A stretch of DNA of 64,000 bases from Macrothele yani (GCA_039090855.1 CM077027.1:100414316-100478315); one strand, 5' to 3'; positions 21,177 through 31,599 are shown, numbered from the stretch's first letter. Program-made: numbers and translations. Notes: a model not told the origin generated them from the sequence alone.

Positions 21177-21555
21177 TAGGGATAAAATAGTGAAAATTGT
21201 TACTGTTAGGCAGCTACAGGCAATCTTCGCTGCTGATACAGTTGGTTTGTAATCAACGATAATATGAGGAAGTAATATGAAATCAAAAAAGTGATTCCTG
21301 CTAGGCAGAATAAAAATAAGGTATGCCGATGCAGGTTTGTTCTGTTCAAGTATAAAAAGTGTTTCCTGCTTCACAGACGACAATTGCTGCGGACACAGGT
21401 TTACTGAATTTGTTATGCCAAGTTTGATGTTGTACATACTGCTGCCACCAAAAAAAAAAAAAAAAGAGGATGATAAACGTCAGTCAGCGAAATGTAAGAC
21501 TACATTCAAAATTTGATAGGTTTTTCGAAAAAAAAAAAAATTAAGGGGGAGATGA
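20985..21555 (+). other. gypsy 3' noncoding region with microsatellite and polypurine tract
   Basis: Contains a TA dinucleotide run at about 21146-21169, A-runs near 21451-21465 and 21529-21540, and the polypurine tract AAGGGGGAGA (21543-21552) just before the 3' LTR. The tract would prime plus-strand DNA synthesis. No gene is visible. Confidence 0.75.
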
Positions 21556-22240
21556 TGTAACGTATACTCTAGATTCAGTTTCCTTTTGATTTTACTATCT
21601 CTTGTTATTTTATTTTCCTATGCAAATTATCTTCTCACTTAACGAGATGTTATTTCTCCCGCTGAATGATATGTGGCAACGAGTGTAAGTAATGACGTGG
21701 TGGTATGCAGTATATATAGGCGCGCTCAACTATACCTAGAGAGCTTCGTTTTATGTGATAGGCTCTTCTTAATTATTGTTATGCGATTCTACGAAAGTTC
21801 GGATATTCAGTAGTAGTGTGATTTGTTGAGAGTGTGTTTGATAATACCAGGAGTTCTCCAATAAAAGGTTTAAAGTGAGTACGTTTTCTCAGTTCATATT
21901 ATTGTCAGACCTCCGTCTGGCCGTTAAGTCTCTTTCATTAAGTGTCTCCATTAAGTCCAGGGTATATTGTGTTTACCGCTCTAATAAGGAGCCTTCAAGG
22001 TACTAATGTAATAAAACCGAAGTTATAGTACTGATAGTCAAGATAATGAGGAATGCTGAATAAAAAGAAGTTCCATATTCAATGAATTTATTGCACGTGC
22101 GAGTCTTACCTAAACAAACTCTAGCACTTTGAAGATTAGGTACACTTTAGCTACGTCAAGTAACCTTCCAATAACCCTAACGTGACTTAACGTAAACTTC
22201 CCTGCACTACACGTCCAGGCGTAAAACTTTATTCATTATA
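21556..22240 (+). repeat. 3' LTR of the gypsy element
   Basis: 685 bp, the same length as the 5' LTR, with about seven substitutions (for example CGTATAC against CATATAC near the start). It is followed by CCTC, the duplicated target, and the resumed LINE frame. Confidence 0.93.
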
Positions 22241-23130
22241 CCTCTTACTGTCTGCAGTGTCTATCTGCCGCCGGACGAGAACGTAAACGTCTCTGTTCTG
22301 GAGAGATTGTTCGATCAGCTGCCTTCACCCTTTCTTTTACTGGGTGACTTCAATGCCCATCATCATTTGTGGGGTAGTGTCAGCATCAGCACGAGAGGTC
22401 GTCGCATAGAGTCTCTTCTGTCCTCGGCCTCTGTGTGCTTTTTTAACACCGGTGCTGACACGTACTTCCATGAGCCGACAAGATCTTTCAGTGCGATCGA
22501 TTTGGCCTTGGGATCACCATCGATTATTGCTGACTGGTCGTAGACGGTGTGTAACGACCTCCACGGAAGTGACCATTTTACGATTTTGCTCTCGCATCAT
22601 GCGAACTTGCCATCTTCTGCTTCCCGCCCTCCTCGGTGGAGGATGGAGCGTGCGAGATGGGAGGTCTTCACACCGTCAGCTTTGTTATCTTCTGCAATGG
22701 TGACCCAAGAGTCAATCGACGCAGCGGTTCTTGAAGTCACAAATTGTATTCTTCAGGCAGCTGATCTTTCTGTACCAAAATCATCGACGACACTCTCCAG
22801 AAGTCCGAAGCCTTGGTGGACCCCTGAATGCGCAGCGGCTAGGAGAGCTCAACATAAGGCCTGGTCTACGTTTCGGCGTTATCCAACCGATGCTAATCTC
22901 GTTACATTCAAACGAGCAAAATCCTATGCTCGGTTGGTGCGTCGACGTAGCAAGAGGGAGTCTTGGATCCAGTATGTTTCATCTCTCACTTCACGTGCCA
23001 GTTCGAAAAGTGTGTGGGAAAAGATTCGTAAGATCCGGGGTAACTACAGCTCTCACCAGATCTCCATTCTCGAGAGTAACGGCTGCACATATGCTGAATT
23101 CGGGGAGATTGCTGATTGTTTGGGGAGGCG
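22241..23130 (+). pseudogene. I-like LINE ORF2: endonuclease C-terminal part and linker
   Basis: Continues the endonuclease cut at 14893: VYLPPDENVNVSVLERL, LLLGDFNAHHHLWG, FSAIDLALGSPSI, a TAG stop at 22541-22543, then LHGSDHFTILL with the closing Asp-His motif. Conserved sites are intact apart from the stop. The linker contains a Trp/Arg-rich region (PKPWWTPECAAARRAQ). A one-base frameshift near 23118-23128 leads into the reverse transcriptase frame. Confidence 0.88.
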
Positions 23131-25254
23131 TTTGCCTCCGTGTCGAGTGACCTGGCGTATCCTTCCTCCTTTCTGAGGATTAAATCCACTGCGGAACGCC
23201 AGAGAATATCCTTTGCGCCTTTTAACGTCACTAGTTATAACTCCCCCTTCAGCATGGTTGAACTACGGGTGGCTCTGCATCGGTCCGGCGCTACATCTGT
23301 CGGTCCCGATGGCATCCACTATGACATGCTCCGTCATCTCTCGCAGTCGTCTCTCGAGAATCTCTTAATCTTATACAATCGTATTTGGTCGGAGCACAGT
23401 TTCCCTGGATCTTGGCGAAAAGCTTTTGTTCTTCCTTTTCCCAAACCTGGCAAGGATCCCAAGTCTCCCTCTAGTTATCGTCCAATCGCTCTCACTAGCT
23501 GTCTGCGTAAAGTTTTTGAAAGCATTGTTAATTCCCGGTTAGTTCATTTTTTAGAATATCATCAAATACTTTCACCATCACAAAGCGGCTTTCGCCGAGA
23601 TCGTTCACCTCACGATCATCTCCTGCACCTTGAGACATCTGTGCGCGAGGCGTTCGTGCGTAGGCAGCACCTGGTTTCTGTTTTTTTCGATATTGAAAAA
23701 GCTTATGATCGAGCGTGGCGGCACGGTATTATCCGTGACCTCCACGCATGCGGATTGCGAGGAAATCTTCCGACTTTCATCGTTAATTTTCTTCGCAATC
23801 GGGTGTTCCAGGTGCGCCTGGGTACGACGCTCTCGGCACCGTTCCATCAAGAACAAGGTGTTCCTCAAGGTTGCATTTTATCTGTCACATTTTTCATCCT
23901 CCGCATTAATTGTCTTTTCATAAATCTTCCTCCTGCGGTTTCGGCTACTGTCTATGTTGATGACTTGCACATTTTCTGCTCGTCATCAAGCATGCATTTT
24001 ATTGAAAGGCAGTTGCAGTCTGCAATTAATCATATCTTAAAAGCGGCGAATAGCAATGGTTTCGTTCTTTCTCCCGACAAGACAGCGTGTGTGCATTTCT
24101 GCCGGAGGCGTGCCCTCCATCCTGACCCAGAGCTGTATTTAGACCGTGCAGCCATACCAGTTTTGCCGGAGACCAAGTTCCTTGGTCTGACCGTCGACCG
24201 CACGCTTACGTTCCGGGCGCACGTTCGGCTGCTCAAGATTTCCTGTCTGCGGGCTCTATCTATTCTTAAGATCCTTTCGAGAGTCTCGTGGGGCGCAGAC
24301 AGGATGTCTTTGTTTCGAATTTACCATTCATTAATACGGTCAAAACTGGATTATGGTTGTATCGTGTACGGCTCTGCTCGTCGTTCCGTTCTCCGGTCTT
24401 TGGACACTATTCACCATCAAGCACTGCGTCTTTGTTCGGGAGCATTTCGAACATCTGCAATTCCCAGCTTTTACGCTGACGCGAACGAACCATCGCTTGA
24501 ATTACGCCGTCTGCAGCTTAGATCTCTTCCAGACCATCCTTTATACGATGCAGTTTTTCATCCCCAGCATACTCGTTTATTCGGGAACCGGCCTTCGTGC
24601 ATTTCAACATTCGGTCTTCGTATGGCTGCCGTAGCCCGTGATGTAGATCTCGACTTGTCTCTTGTTGAAAAGACCAGGGGCTTTGGGGATCCTCCATGGC
24701 ACCCACTTGGTGTCATGGTTGATACCACCTTTACATCTTTCGAGAAATTCTCAACCCCTGCGTCAATGTACCAGCAGCTCTTCGCTGAGCACCGTGCCCT
24801 CAATTCTGAATACACTCCCATTTTCACTGATGGCTCCAAGATGCACGGAGTCGTTGGATCCGCGGCGGTTTGTATTGATGACGTCTCTGTGGCGCGGATC
24901 CAAGCTGAGGCCTTAGTGTTTTCGGCGGAGATGCATGCTGTGTATCTTGCACTACTTCATGTTCAGTCAGTCGGGCTCTCATCAACGGGCTGCGGTGTAC
25001 ACTGATTCTTTGAGTGTTGTACAGTCATTACCATCGTTGGACTGCTGTGACCACCCTTTTCTTTTTACCGTACGAAGGCTTCTTTGTTCTTTGCTCGAGG
25101 CCGGTGTCCAGATACAATTTTGTTGGATTCCCGGGCATGTTGGAATCTCGGGTAACGAGTGTGCTGATGCGGCTGCTAGATCTGCTTCCTCTTTGGTCGT
25201 CACACCCTTGCCACTGTTTCACCGAGATTTCCGCTTTCTGGTTCGCAACCATAT
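23116..25254 (+). pseudogene. I-like LINE ORF2: reverse transcriptase and RNase H
   Basis: Reverse transcriptase motifs in order: SVGPDGIHYDMLRHL, SYRPIALTSCLRKVFE, SQSGFRRDRSPHDHL, VFFDIEKAYDRAWR, GVPQGCILSVTFF and the catalytic box TVYVDDLHIFCS at about 23949-23984. RNase H follows: FTDGSKMHG, SAEMHAVYLAL, then after a frameshift near 24970-24985 AVYTDSLSVVQSL and IPGHVGISGNECADAAA. All four RNase H acidic positions are visible. The frame is interrupted at 25265 by a SINE. Presence of RNase H supports the I/R1/LOA side of LINE diversity. Confidence 0.9.
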
Positions 25255-25265
25255 CAAGCGAACGT

Positions 25266-25492
25266 TTTTTTTTTTTTTTTTTTTTTATTGGAAGTTTAAC
25301 GACCACCGTGAGCAACTCAATGGGCTATAAGCAGTCGCCCGTCCCTAATTTATGGTCACTGGTTCCAGGGAAGGGAGAGAGCCAGTGCCGTAAGACAAAC
25401 ACAACATCCATGCCTCACGGGATTCGAACCCGGACCCCGTTCGGACGAATGATCAGAGGCCATCGCTTAGACCACTGCGCCACCGGGGCGGC
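25266..25492 (-). repeat. tRNA-derived SINE inserted in the LINE RNase H tail
   Basis: Full-length copy in minus orientation with a T-run at the left and tRNA-like head at the right. Flanked by an 11-bp duplication CAAGCGAACGT (25255-25265 and 25493-25503). The LINE frame resumes directly after it. Confidence 0.93.
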
Positions 25493-25503
25493 CAAGCGAA
25501 CGT

Positions 25504-25883
25504 GGCAAGGTCTGTGGGACCAGGAGGTGGAAAATAAACTGCATCACATTAAACCTAATCTTGAAGTCTGGAAATTCTCATATCGTCGGAACCGTAGGGA
25601 GGAAGTTGTGCTTGCGCGTCTCCGCATTGGGCATTGTCGTTTAACTCACCGCTTTTTGCTGTGTGGCGACACTGCGCCGATGTGTGAGACGTGCAATTGC
25701 CGACTCACCGTCACTCATCTTCTGTGTAGCTGTGTTTGTTTTCGTGATGTACGTTTTAGTTTCTTTCATTCTCATTTGTTGAACGAGGACGCCGCTACAC
25801 TGCAGCGGCTCCTCAATGACCACTGCAATACTGTTGCCGTGTTTTCATTTTTTAAAGAAATTGACTATTTTAAACGTATCTAG
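25504..25883 (+). pseudogene. I-like LINE ORF2 C-terminal Cys-rich region
   Basis: Resumes after the SINE with WQGLWDQEVENKLHHIKP, RREEVVLARLRIGHCRLTH, then CETCNCRLTVTHLLCSC, the Cys/His motif that closes ORF2 in I- and Jockey-type LINEs. The stop codon at 25881-25883 is the natural end, followed by a 248-bp 3' UTR. Confidence 0.85.
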
Positions 25884-26131
25884 ATTTTAGCCTTATCATC
25901 ATCCTCATTTCTCAGTTTTACTGAATCAGCTAGATTTTAATCATTGTATCATGTTTTTAATACTGTTTGTTTCATTATCTTTTTTAGCCCTTCCATCGTT
26001 CTCATTTTTCAGTTTTACATGATCAGTCAGATTTTAAGCTTTTTACCACATTTTTAATACTGTTTGTTTGTCTTGTGTCTGGCGCTCTTTGGCCAACCAT
26101 GGCCCTTGCGCCATAAAAATCAACCAACCAA
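25884..26131 (+). other. I-like LINE 3' UTR and CAACC tail
   Basis: Contains two diverged copies of a short block (ATTTTAGCCTTATCATCATC-like and related). It ends GGCGCTCTTTGGCCAACC, a short spacer, then tandem CAACC units. The same 3' end appears reversed at 63636-63780, which defines the element's terminus. Confidence 0.85.
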
Positions 26132-26243
26132 CCAGTGCCGAAAGACAAACACAACATCCATGCCTCACCGGGATTCAAACCCGGACCCCTTTGGGACGAA
26201 TGATCAGAGGCCATCGCTTAGACCACTGCGCCACCGGGGCGGC
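26132..26243 (-). repeat. tRNA-derived SINE, right half (split by LINE)
   Basis: Carries the tRNA-like head of the SINE begun at 12516, including the B box complement and the terminal GGGGCGGC. The sequence right of it does not continue the hAT frame found left of 12516, and no clear SINE target duplication was found. Confidence 0.88.
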
Positions 26244-26620
26244 AATGGATGTTCCATAATGGTTGGATATATTTCAACGACAGGGCGAAGTTAGACTCCT
26301 CGTTCACCGGATTTAAACGCCATCGAACACAATCGGGTTGTTGTTCAACGTGCCGCCAAGCCAGGAATCCTCCACCGGTGAAATTACGAATTGTTGAAAT
26401 CTCTTCAGGAAGTATAGGGTGCACTGTCTCCCGGAGGTGTGGCCAGAAATTTCTTAAGGGGAAGGGGAGGGGAGGGAGTCCATGGATTTGTTTGTTCACT
26501 GGTGAAAGCCTCGTATAGATACATACACGACCGCATCAGAATAATGACCAGCCTCGGAATCACAGTGTACCCGCCCAGGCGCGGAACAGAGTTCACGTGA
26601 CAAAGTCGATCACATGGAAA
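26244..26620 (+). other. Possible Tc1-like remnant, otherwise unassigned
   Basis: Fragments such as QARNPPPVKLRIVEI resemble the region after the DDE box of some Tc1-like transposases, but in several frames and without a catalytic motif. A G-rich run lies at 26459-26480. Confidence 0.3.
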
Positions 26621-26769
26621 TACACTGAAGAGCAATTGAATTAAAGACAGCTGGCGTTATGCAAATGTGGCGCTGTGGGCGGTCCTGTAAACGGAAACGA
26701 CATGACGTATGCAGCGATCCGACAATATAAGGAGTGATGCGACGGGAATCAGTAAGAGTCGGACGCCGT

Positions 26770-27785
26770 ATGGGTAAGACGAAGGATCTAAGCGCATTTG
26801 ATTGTGGGCAAATTGTCGGGACCCGACGAATGGGTCACTCCATCTCGGAAGTCGTGCAGGCACTGGAATTTTCACGACACACTGTCATGGGTGCACCGTG
26901 AGTACATCGAATCCGGTAAAACCATCCCTGCAAGGGCCAACTGCCGTGGACAACAGCGTTTGGATGAGCGGAGTCATCGTCGGCTAGCTCGCATTGTAAC
27001 AGCGGATAGACGGGCCACAGCGCAAGAAATCACTTGGCAATTTAACGCTGGTGCACAAAAACCTGTAAGCAGCCACACCATCTCCTCGCTATGGGGTACC
27101 GCTGCTGACCGCACATCACAGGGTGCAAAGATTAGCATGGGAGCGGGAACATCGCCACTGGACCATAGACATGTGGAAAAATGTTGCCTGGACTGATGAG
27201 TCGAGATTCACGTTGGTACATGAGGATGGCAGGATACGAGAGGCGATGGATCCTTCTTGCCAGCAAGGTACAAGAGGCGATGGATCCTTCTTGCCAGCAA
27301 ACCACAAGAGGCGATGGATCCTTCTTGCCAGCAAGGTACTCTTCAAGTTGATAGGGGTGGCATTCTCGTCTGGGGACTGAAATGGGACCCCTGGTACGTG
27401 TGACATCGTCCCTCACAGGTCAACGTTACCGGGATATCCTAGACGACCATTTGCTCCCGTTTGTGCGTCTTCAACATCCCACTGGGGACGTCATCCTGCA
27501 AAAAGACAATGCACCGTGCCATCGCTCCCGAATTGTATCCGAATGATTGGATGAATACTACCGACGTGACACCGCTTCCTTGGTCAGCTAGGTCACCTGA
27601 CCTCAATTCCATCGAGAGAGATGTTCGAGGCTCTGACCCCCTCCATCAAATCTTCGTGAACTGTGGGTGATTGTTCAGGGGTCGTGAATCCGTACGGCTT
27701 CCCAACGCTTCCGGTGTCTTGTCGAGTCCATGCCGAGACGAATCGCCGCAGTCATCAGGGCGAAAGGTGGTGCCACACGTTACTA
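26770..27785 (+). pseudogene. Tc1-like transposase, frameshifted
   Basis: N-terminal DNA-binding part: KTKDLSAFDCGQIVGTRRMG, HSISEVVQAL and WVHREYIESGK, broken by a stop or shift near 26885. It continues LDERSHRRLARIVTADRRATAQEI. The catalytic core has NVAWTDESRFTLVHEDGR (first Asp), ILQKDNAPCHRSRIVSEWL (second Asp) and PWSARSPDLNSIERDV, which keeps the final Glu. Three 34-bp tandem units at 27239-27334 interrupt the region between the first and second Asp. Several frameshifts; not functional. Confidence 0.85.
27239..27334 (+). repeat. 34-bp unit triplicated in the Tc1 transposase
   Basis: AGAGGCGATGGATCCTTCTT-type units start at 27239, 27273 and 27307, nearly identical over 28 bp each. Local tandem expansion after the transposase lost selection. 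Confidence 0.9.
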
Positions 27786-27869
27786 GACAGGTATCTCTAA
27801 TTCAATTGCTCTTCAGTGTAGAAGCTGTCGGCCAAAACTGATAAGCCATAGTGCGGGACGTGAGCAAAA

Positions 27870-28235
27870 TGGGCAGAGGTTGTGATTTGACGGATGCTCA
27901 AAAAGAATTTTTTTTTTGATTGGAGGTTTAACGACCACCGTGAGCAACTCAATGGGCTATAAGCAGTCGCCCGTCCCTAATTTAGGGTCACTGGTTCCAG
28001 GGAAGGGGAGAGCCAGTGCCGTAAGAGAAACACAACATCCATGCCTCACCGGGAATCGAACCCGGACCCCGTTCGGACGAATGATCAGAGGCCATCGCTT
28101 AGACCACTGCGCCACTGGGGCGGCTCAAAAAGGAATGATCATCAGCTACCCCGCAAAGGGTGGAAGCATCTCAGAAACAGCAGCCTTCGTGGGCTGTTAG
28201 CGAGGTGCTGTAGTAAGCAGGGCTGATCATTCCTT
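27870..28235 (+). pseudogene. Second Tc1-like transposase, N-terminal fragment split by a SINE
   Basis: Reads MGRGCDLTDAQK up to about 27906. After the SINE it continues GMIISYPAKGGSISETAAFVG with a broken end. This is the usual Tc1 N-terminal helix-turn-helix (MGRxxDLTxxQ..., SISETA.LVG). The SINE (27909-28123) is flanked by GCTCAAAAA-type repeats. Nothing of the catalytic core follows. Confidence 0.75.
27909..28123 (-). repeat. tRNA-derived SINE in Tc1 fragment
   Basis: Full-length minus-strand copy with T-run, tail half and tRNA-like head. Target duplication is GCTCAAAAAAG on the left and GCTCAAAAAGG on the right. Confidence 0.9.
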
Positions 28236-28441
28236 TGAAGAAACTTTGCGGCCACGGATGCCCTCAGCGGTGACTGATGACCTGTTTCTGACGTCACTGT
28301 GTTGGAAACGTGAAGCTCCCGTGAAGGGTCTCTCTACTTAAGCTGTATTCTTTTCTTTGCTTTGTGTGGATAGGTATTCAGCTCTTACAACTTGCTCTTA
28401 GAAAAACAGTTTAGTTAGTTTACATTGAAATACTTATAACA

Positions 28442-29215
28442 ATGTCGAGTTGTGCTGTGGCTACTTGAAAGAATCATTACAAAAAAACTAAAGGTCAGTC
28501 TCAGTGTATTGTGTACCATGCATTTCCTTTGAAAAATCCAGATTTGGTGAAAGAATGGCTGAACAAGTGCGATGTGAATAAAGCGAATGCTAGAGTTTGC
28601 AGCGAACATTTCCATTCTTCCGATTACGAAGATGATTTAAAAAATCGCCTACTTGGACTCCCGGAGAAAAAAATACTGAAACAAAACGCGGTGCCTATCC
28701 TGAATCTGCCGAACTGTCAGCAAAACGGACACTGTCTCACTCCACGATGTAACAGAAAGCGCAAACGAGATACTTTAAAAAGTGCTTTCGATCGAATGGA
28801 TAATTTAAGTCCGAAAAAGGTTTGTGTGCAAGAAACGCAGGATCTCTGTTATGAAGTTGATGAAACATCAGATGATATCAGTTGTTCTTCCTGTAACAAA
28901 ATAACGGAGGAAAATAGATTGCTGCTTGAAAATGTTGCATCCCTTAAAAAAGAAATTCAACTTTTAAAACTGGAGAGAATCAAGGAGTTAAAAATGAAAG
29001 CTAATGGAATACGACAGGGAAAATTACGAATGCAACTACTGTTGTGTGAAAACAGAGTTTTGAAAACAAAGCTGAATATTAGTGATTTAAAGAATAAACA
29101 AAAAGATGACACCAAATTTTCGGGTGTAATAAGCACGTCTTTTGAATCCGTTCGGACGCAAATTAAATTTATCAAAGCTATTCAAAGGCAATGGAACCGG
29201 TATGGAAAACAATAG
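28442..29215 (+). pseudogene. P-type transposase: THAP zinc finger and coiled coil
   Basis: ATG 28442 opens MSSCAVAT, then an in-frame TGA exactly where the second zinc-binding Cys of a THAP domain is expected. KNHYKKTKGQSQ follows, then HAFPL, VKEWLNKC and ARVCSEHFHSSDY, so the remaining THAP features (Cys, CxxH and the Trp/Pro positions) are present. A coiled-coil stretch (ENRLLLENVASLKKEIQLLK) follows, as in P-element and THAP9 proteins. The frame stops at 29213-29215 just before a tandem array, and the transposase core resumes after it. In active proteins the THAP domain binds the transposon ends. Confidence 0.85.
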
Positions 29216-31570
29216 TATCTGACGGAAGAAAGAAGTTTTTCAATCGGGTCTTTAATCCCTCAGATAGTGGTGTAAACTTAATAAGTGGTGTAAACTTTAT
29301 CTTGAGCTTACGAACTCTTAGAAACAGAGTTATCGACAAAAATAAGATGTGACTTTACGTCACCTGGTAGGAAAACCATGCATTATTTTAGGAAGAAGGT
29401 ATTCTCAAAAGGTTTATCCATATGAGCGGTATCGGTCCAAGAAAAAAAAAAAAAATTAGTCGAGTTTTTAGGAGCCCAGATTTAGCTACAAATACATCAG
29501 AAGCAGAAATTAATACTTATGACCCCTGGTGGCCAAACCATTCTTTACAAAACATTAGAAATTATGTGAAAAATATTTTCCATCAGGTCTTGTATGCGAT
29601 ACAGGAAGAATTTTTCAAATCGGAGTTTTAGGAGCAGAAAACGCAATTTACCTTTATGCGCCTTAGCGGAAAGTCTTAAATGATTTACGTGAAAATTTTG
29701 AATTTATAGGAAAACATTTCGCATCGGAAACACTATCCAACACCGAAGGAATTTTTCAAATTTGACTTTTAGAAGTAGAGATATTGACAAAAATAAGATA
29801 TACGTCTACGCCCCCTGGCGCAGAAACCATGCACTATTTTAAGAAGAAAATGTTTCTAAAAGGTTTGTCGACACGAGTAGTTCGGTCTACAAGCGACGTT
29901 TTTTTCAATCGAGAATTTAGAAGCTCATATTTTGCTGCAAATACATCAGAAGCGGAAATTAAGGTTTGCGCCCCCTGGTGGCCAAACCATTTTTTTAAAT
30001 TAGAAATTATGTGCAAACGATTTCCCACCAGGAGCTGTATCCGGTGCAAAAAGAATTTTTAAAATCGGAGATTTAGAAGCAGAGATATAGGGAGAAACGC
30101 AATTTAGCTTTACGCCCCCTAGCGGAAAGTCTATGAATTACTTGAAATTATATGAAGCACATGTCATACTGGAAACACTATCCAACAAAAAAGGAATTTT
30201 TCAAATCGAACCCCTAGAAGTAGAGATATTGACAAAAATAAAATATTCACCTACGCCCCCTGGAGTAGAAACCATGCACTATTTTAAGAAGAAAATGTTC
30301 CTAAAGGGTTTGTCGACATGAGTAGTATTGGTCTACAAACGACGTTTTTTTTTAATCGAGAATTTTTTTTTTTTTTTTTTTTTTTTTTTTGATTGGAGGT
30401 TTAACGACCACCGTGAGCAACTCAATGGGCTATAAGCAGTCGCCCGTCCCTAATTTAGGGTCACTGGTTCCAGGGAAGGGAAAGAGCCAGTGCCGTAAGA
30501 CAAACACAACATCCATGCCTGACCGGGATTCGAACCCGGACCCCTTACGGACGAATGATCAGAGGCCAACGCCTTAGACCACTGCGCCACCGGGGCGGCA
30601 ATCGAGAATTTAGAAGCTCATATTTTGCTGCAAATACATCAGAAGCGGAAATTAAGATTTACGCCCCCTGGTGGCCAAACCATTTTTTACAAAAATTAGA
30701 AATTATGTGCAAAACAATTTCCCATCAGGAGCTGTATCCGGTGCAGGAAGAATGTTTCAAATCGGAGATTTAGAAGCAGAGACATAGGGCGAAACACAAT
30801 TTACATTTACGCCCCTAGCGGAAAGTCTATGAAAGACTTGAAAATTTTGAAATTATATGAAAAACATATCACACGGAAACACTATCCAGCAAAGGAATTT
30901 TTCAAATCGGACTCCTAGAAGTAGAGATATTGACAAAAATAAGATATACAACTACGCCCCCCTGGCGGAGAAACTGTGGGATATTTTAGGAAGAAAATAT
31001 TCCGAAAAGGTTTATCGATGTGAGTGGCATCAGTCCACGAAAGAATTTTTTCCATCGATATTTTAGAAGCTCAGATTTTATGGCATATACATCAGAAGCA
31101 AAAATTATATGCAAAAGATTTTCCATTAGGAGATGCATCCGCTGAAAAAAAGATTTTTCAAACCGGAGTTTTAGGAGAAGAGTTATCGGAAAAAATGTGA
31201 TTTACGTTTACGCCCCCTAGCGGAAAATCTATGCGTAATTTTAAAATGAAACTATATCTCAAACACTCTTCGACATAAATGGAATCGAAAGATAAAAGAA
31301 TTTTTTCAATCGGATGTTTAGAAGCAAATATGTGGATTAAAACGTAATTTTGAATTCGACATCATCTGCATTTACGCCCCCTAGTGGCAAAATTGTACAT
31401 TGTAAAAAAAAACGAAATGAAGGATTATCATTCGCATATTTCAAGCTTCCGAATGCAAAAGAATTTTTCCAACCGGACTAATAGTTGCAGAGATACCGTG
31501 GGTACAGACGGACAAACCGATAACAGAAGCACGATCTTTTTTACAAAAGACGTGTAAAAACTGTTAAAAA
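29216..31570. repeat. Higher-order tandem array of ~150-bp units with ACGCCCCCTGGCGG core
   Basis: At least eleven units each carry a variant of ACGCCCCCTGGYGG or CTAGCGG (for example near 29520, 29660, 29809, 29969, 30112, 30254, 30661, 30809, 30953, 31210 and 31374). Spacing is about 142-165 bp apart from a SINE insertion. Three unit types recur in the order GGTGG, AGCGG, GGCGG, giving a trimer of about 450 bp repeated roughly three times. Common flanking phrases include AGAAGCAGAGATAT and TTTTTCAAATCGGA. The right edge has ACAGACGGACAAACCGATAA. It lies inside the P-type gene. Confidence 0.85.
30366..30599 (-). repeat. tRNA-derived SINE inserted in the tandem array
   Basis: Long T-run (about 25 bases), full body and head. 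The 12-bp duplication AATCGAGAATTT (30354-30365 and 30600-30611) belongs to an array unit, so the SINE entered after the array formed. Confidence 0.93.
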
Positions 31571-31599
31571 CGGAAGCGCGTATTAAAAGTGTATTAACT

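Larger units (their letters stand above)
14894..22240 (+). mobile_element. Ty3/gypsy LTR retrotransposon, complete but multiply disabled
   Basis: Two 685-bp LTRs flank gag, protease, reverse transcriptase, RNase H and integrase in Ty3/gypsy order. The short duplication CCTC flanks the element and the host LINE frame reads across the site. The LTRs differ at about 7 positions (~1%), so the insertion is young relative to its surroundings. Despite this, every coding segment has a stop or frameshift. No envelope-like gene was recognised after integrase. Confidence 0.93.
12637..26131 (+). mobile_element. Full-length I-like LINE with RNase H, interrupted by gypsy and SINE
   Basis: Bounded by the 13-bp target duplication CCAGTGCCGAAAG (12624-12636 and 26132-26144). 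It has a GC-rich 5' UTR, ORF1 with zinc knuckles, ORF2 with APE endonuclease, reverse transcriptase, RNase H and a Cys-rich C-terminus, and a short 3' UTR ending in CAACC repeats. Without the 7.35-kb gypsy element and one SINE it is about 5.9 kb, the normal size for RNase H-bearing LINEs of the I group. Exact clade needs a phylogeny. A 5'-truncated relative is at 63636-63780. Confidence 0.88.
26623..27818 (+). mobile_element. Tc1-like transposon with intact ends
   Basis: Inverted ends CACTGAAGAGCAATTGAATT at 26623 and AATTCAATTGCTCTTCAGTG ending 27818, flanked by TA (26621-26622 and 27819-27820). One transposase gene on the plus strand, disabled. At 1196 bp including ~68 extra bases from an internal triplication, it is close to normal Tc1 size. 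Confidence 0.9.

Noticed and set aside
29216..31570. CRISPR-like array
   Set aside because: Units are ~150 bp, diverged, without short identical repeats alternating with unique spacers, and the genome is eukaryotic.
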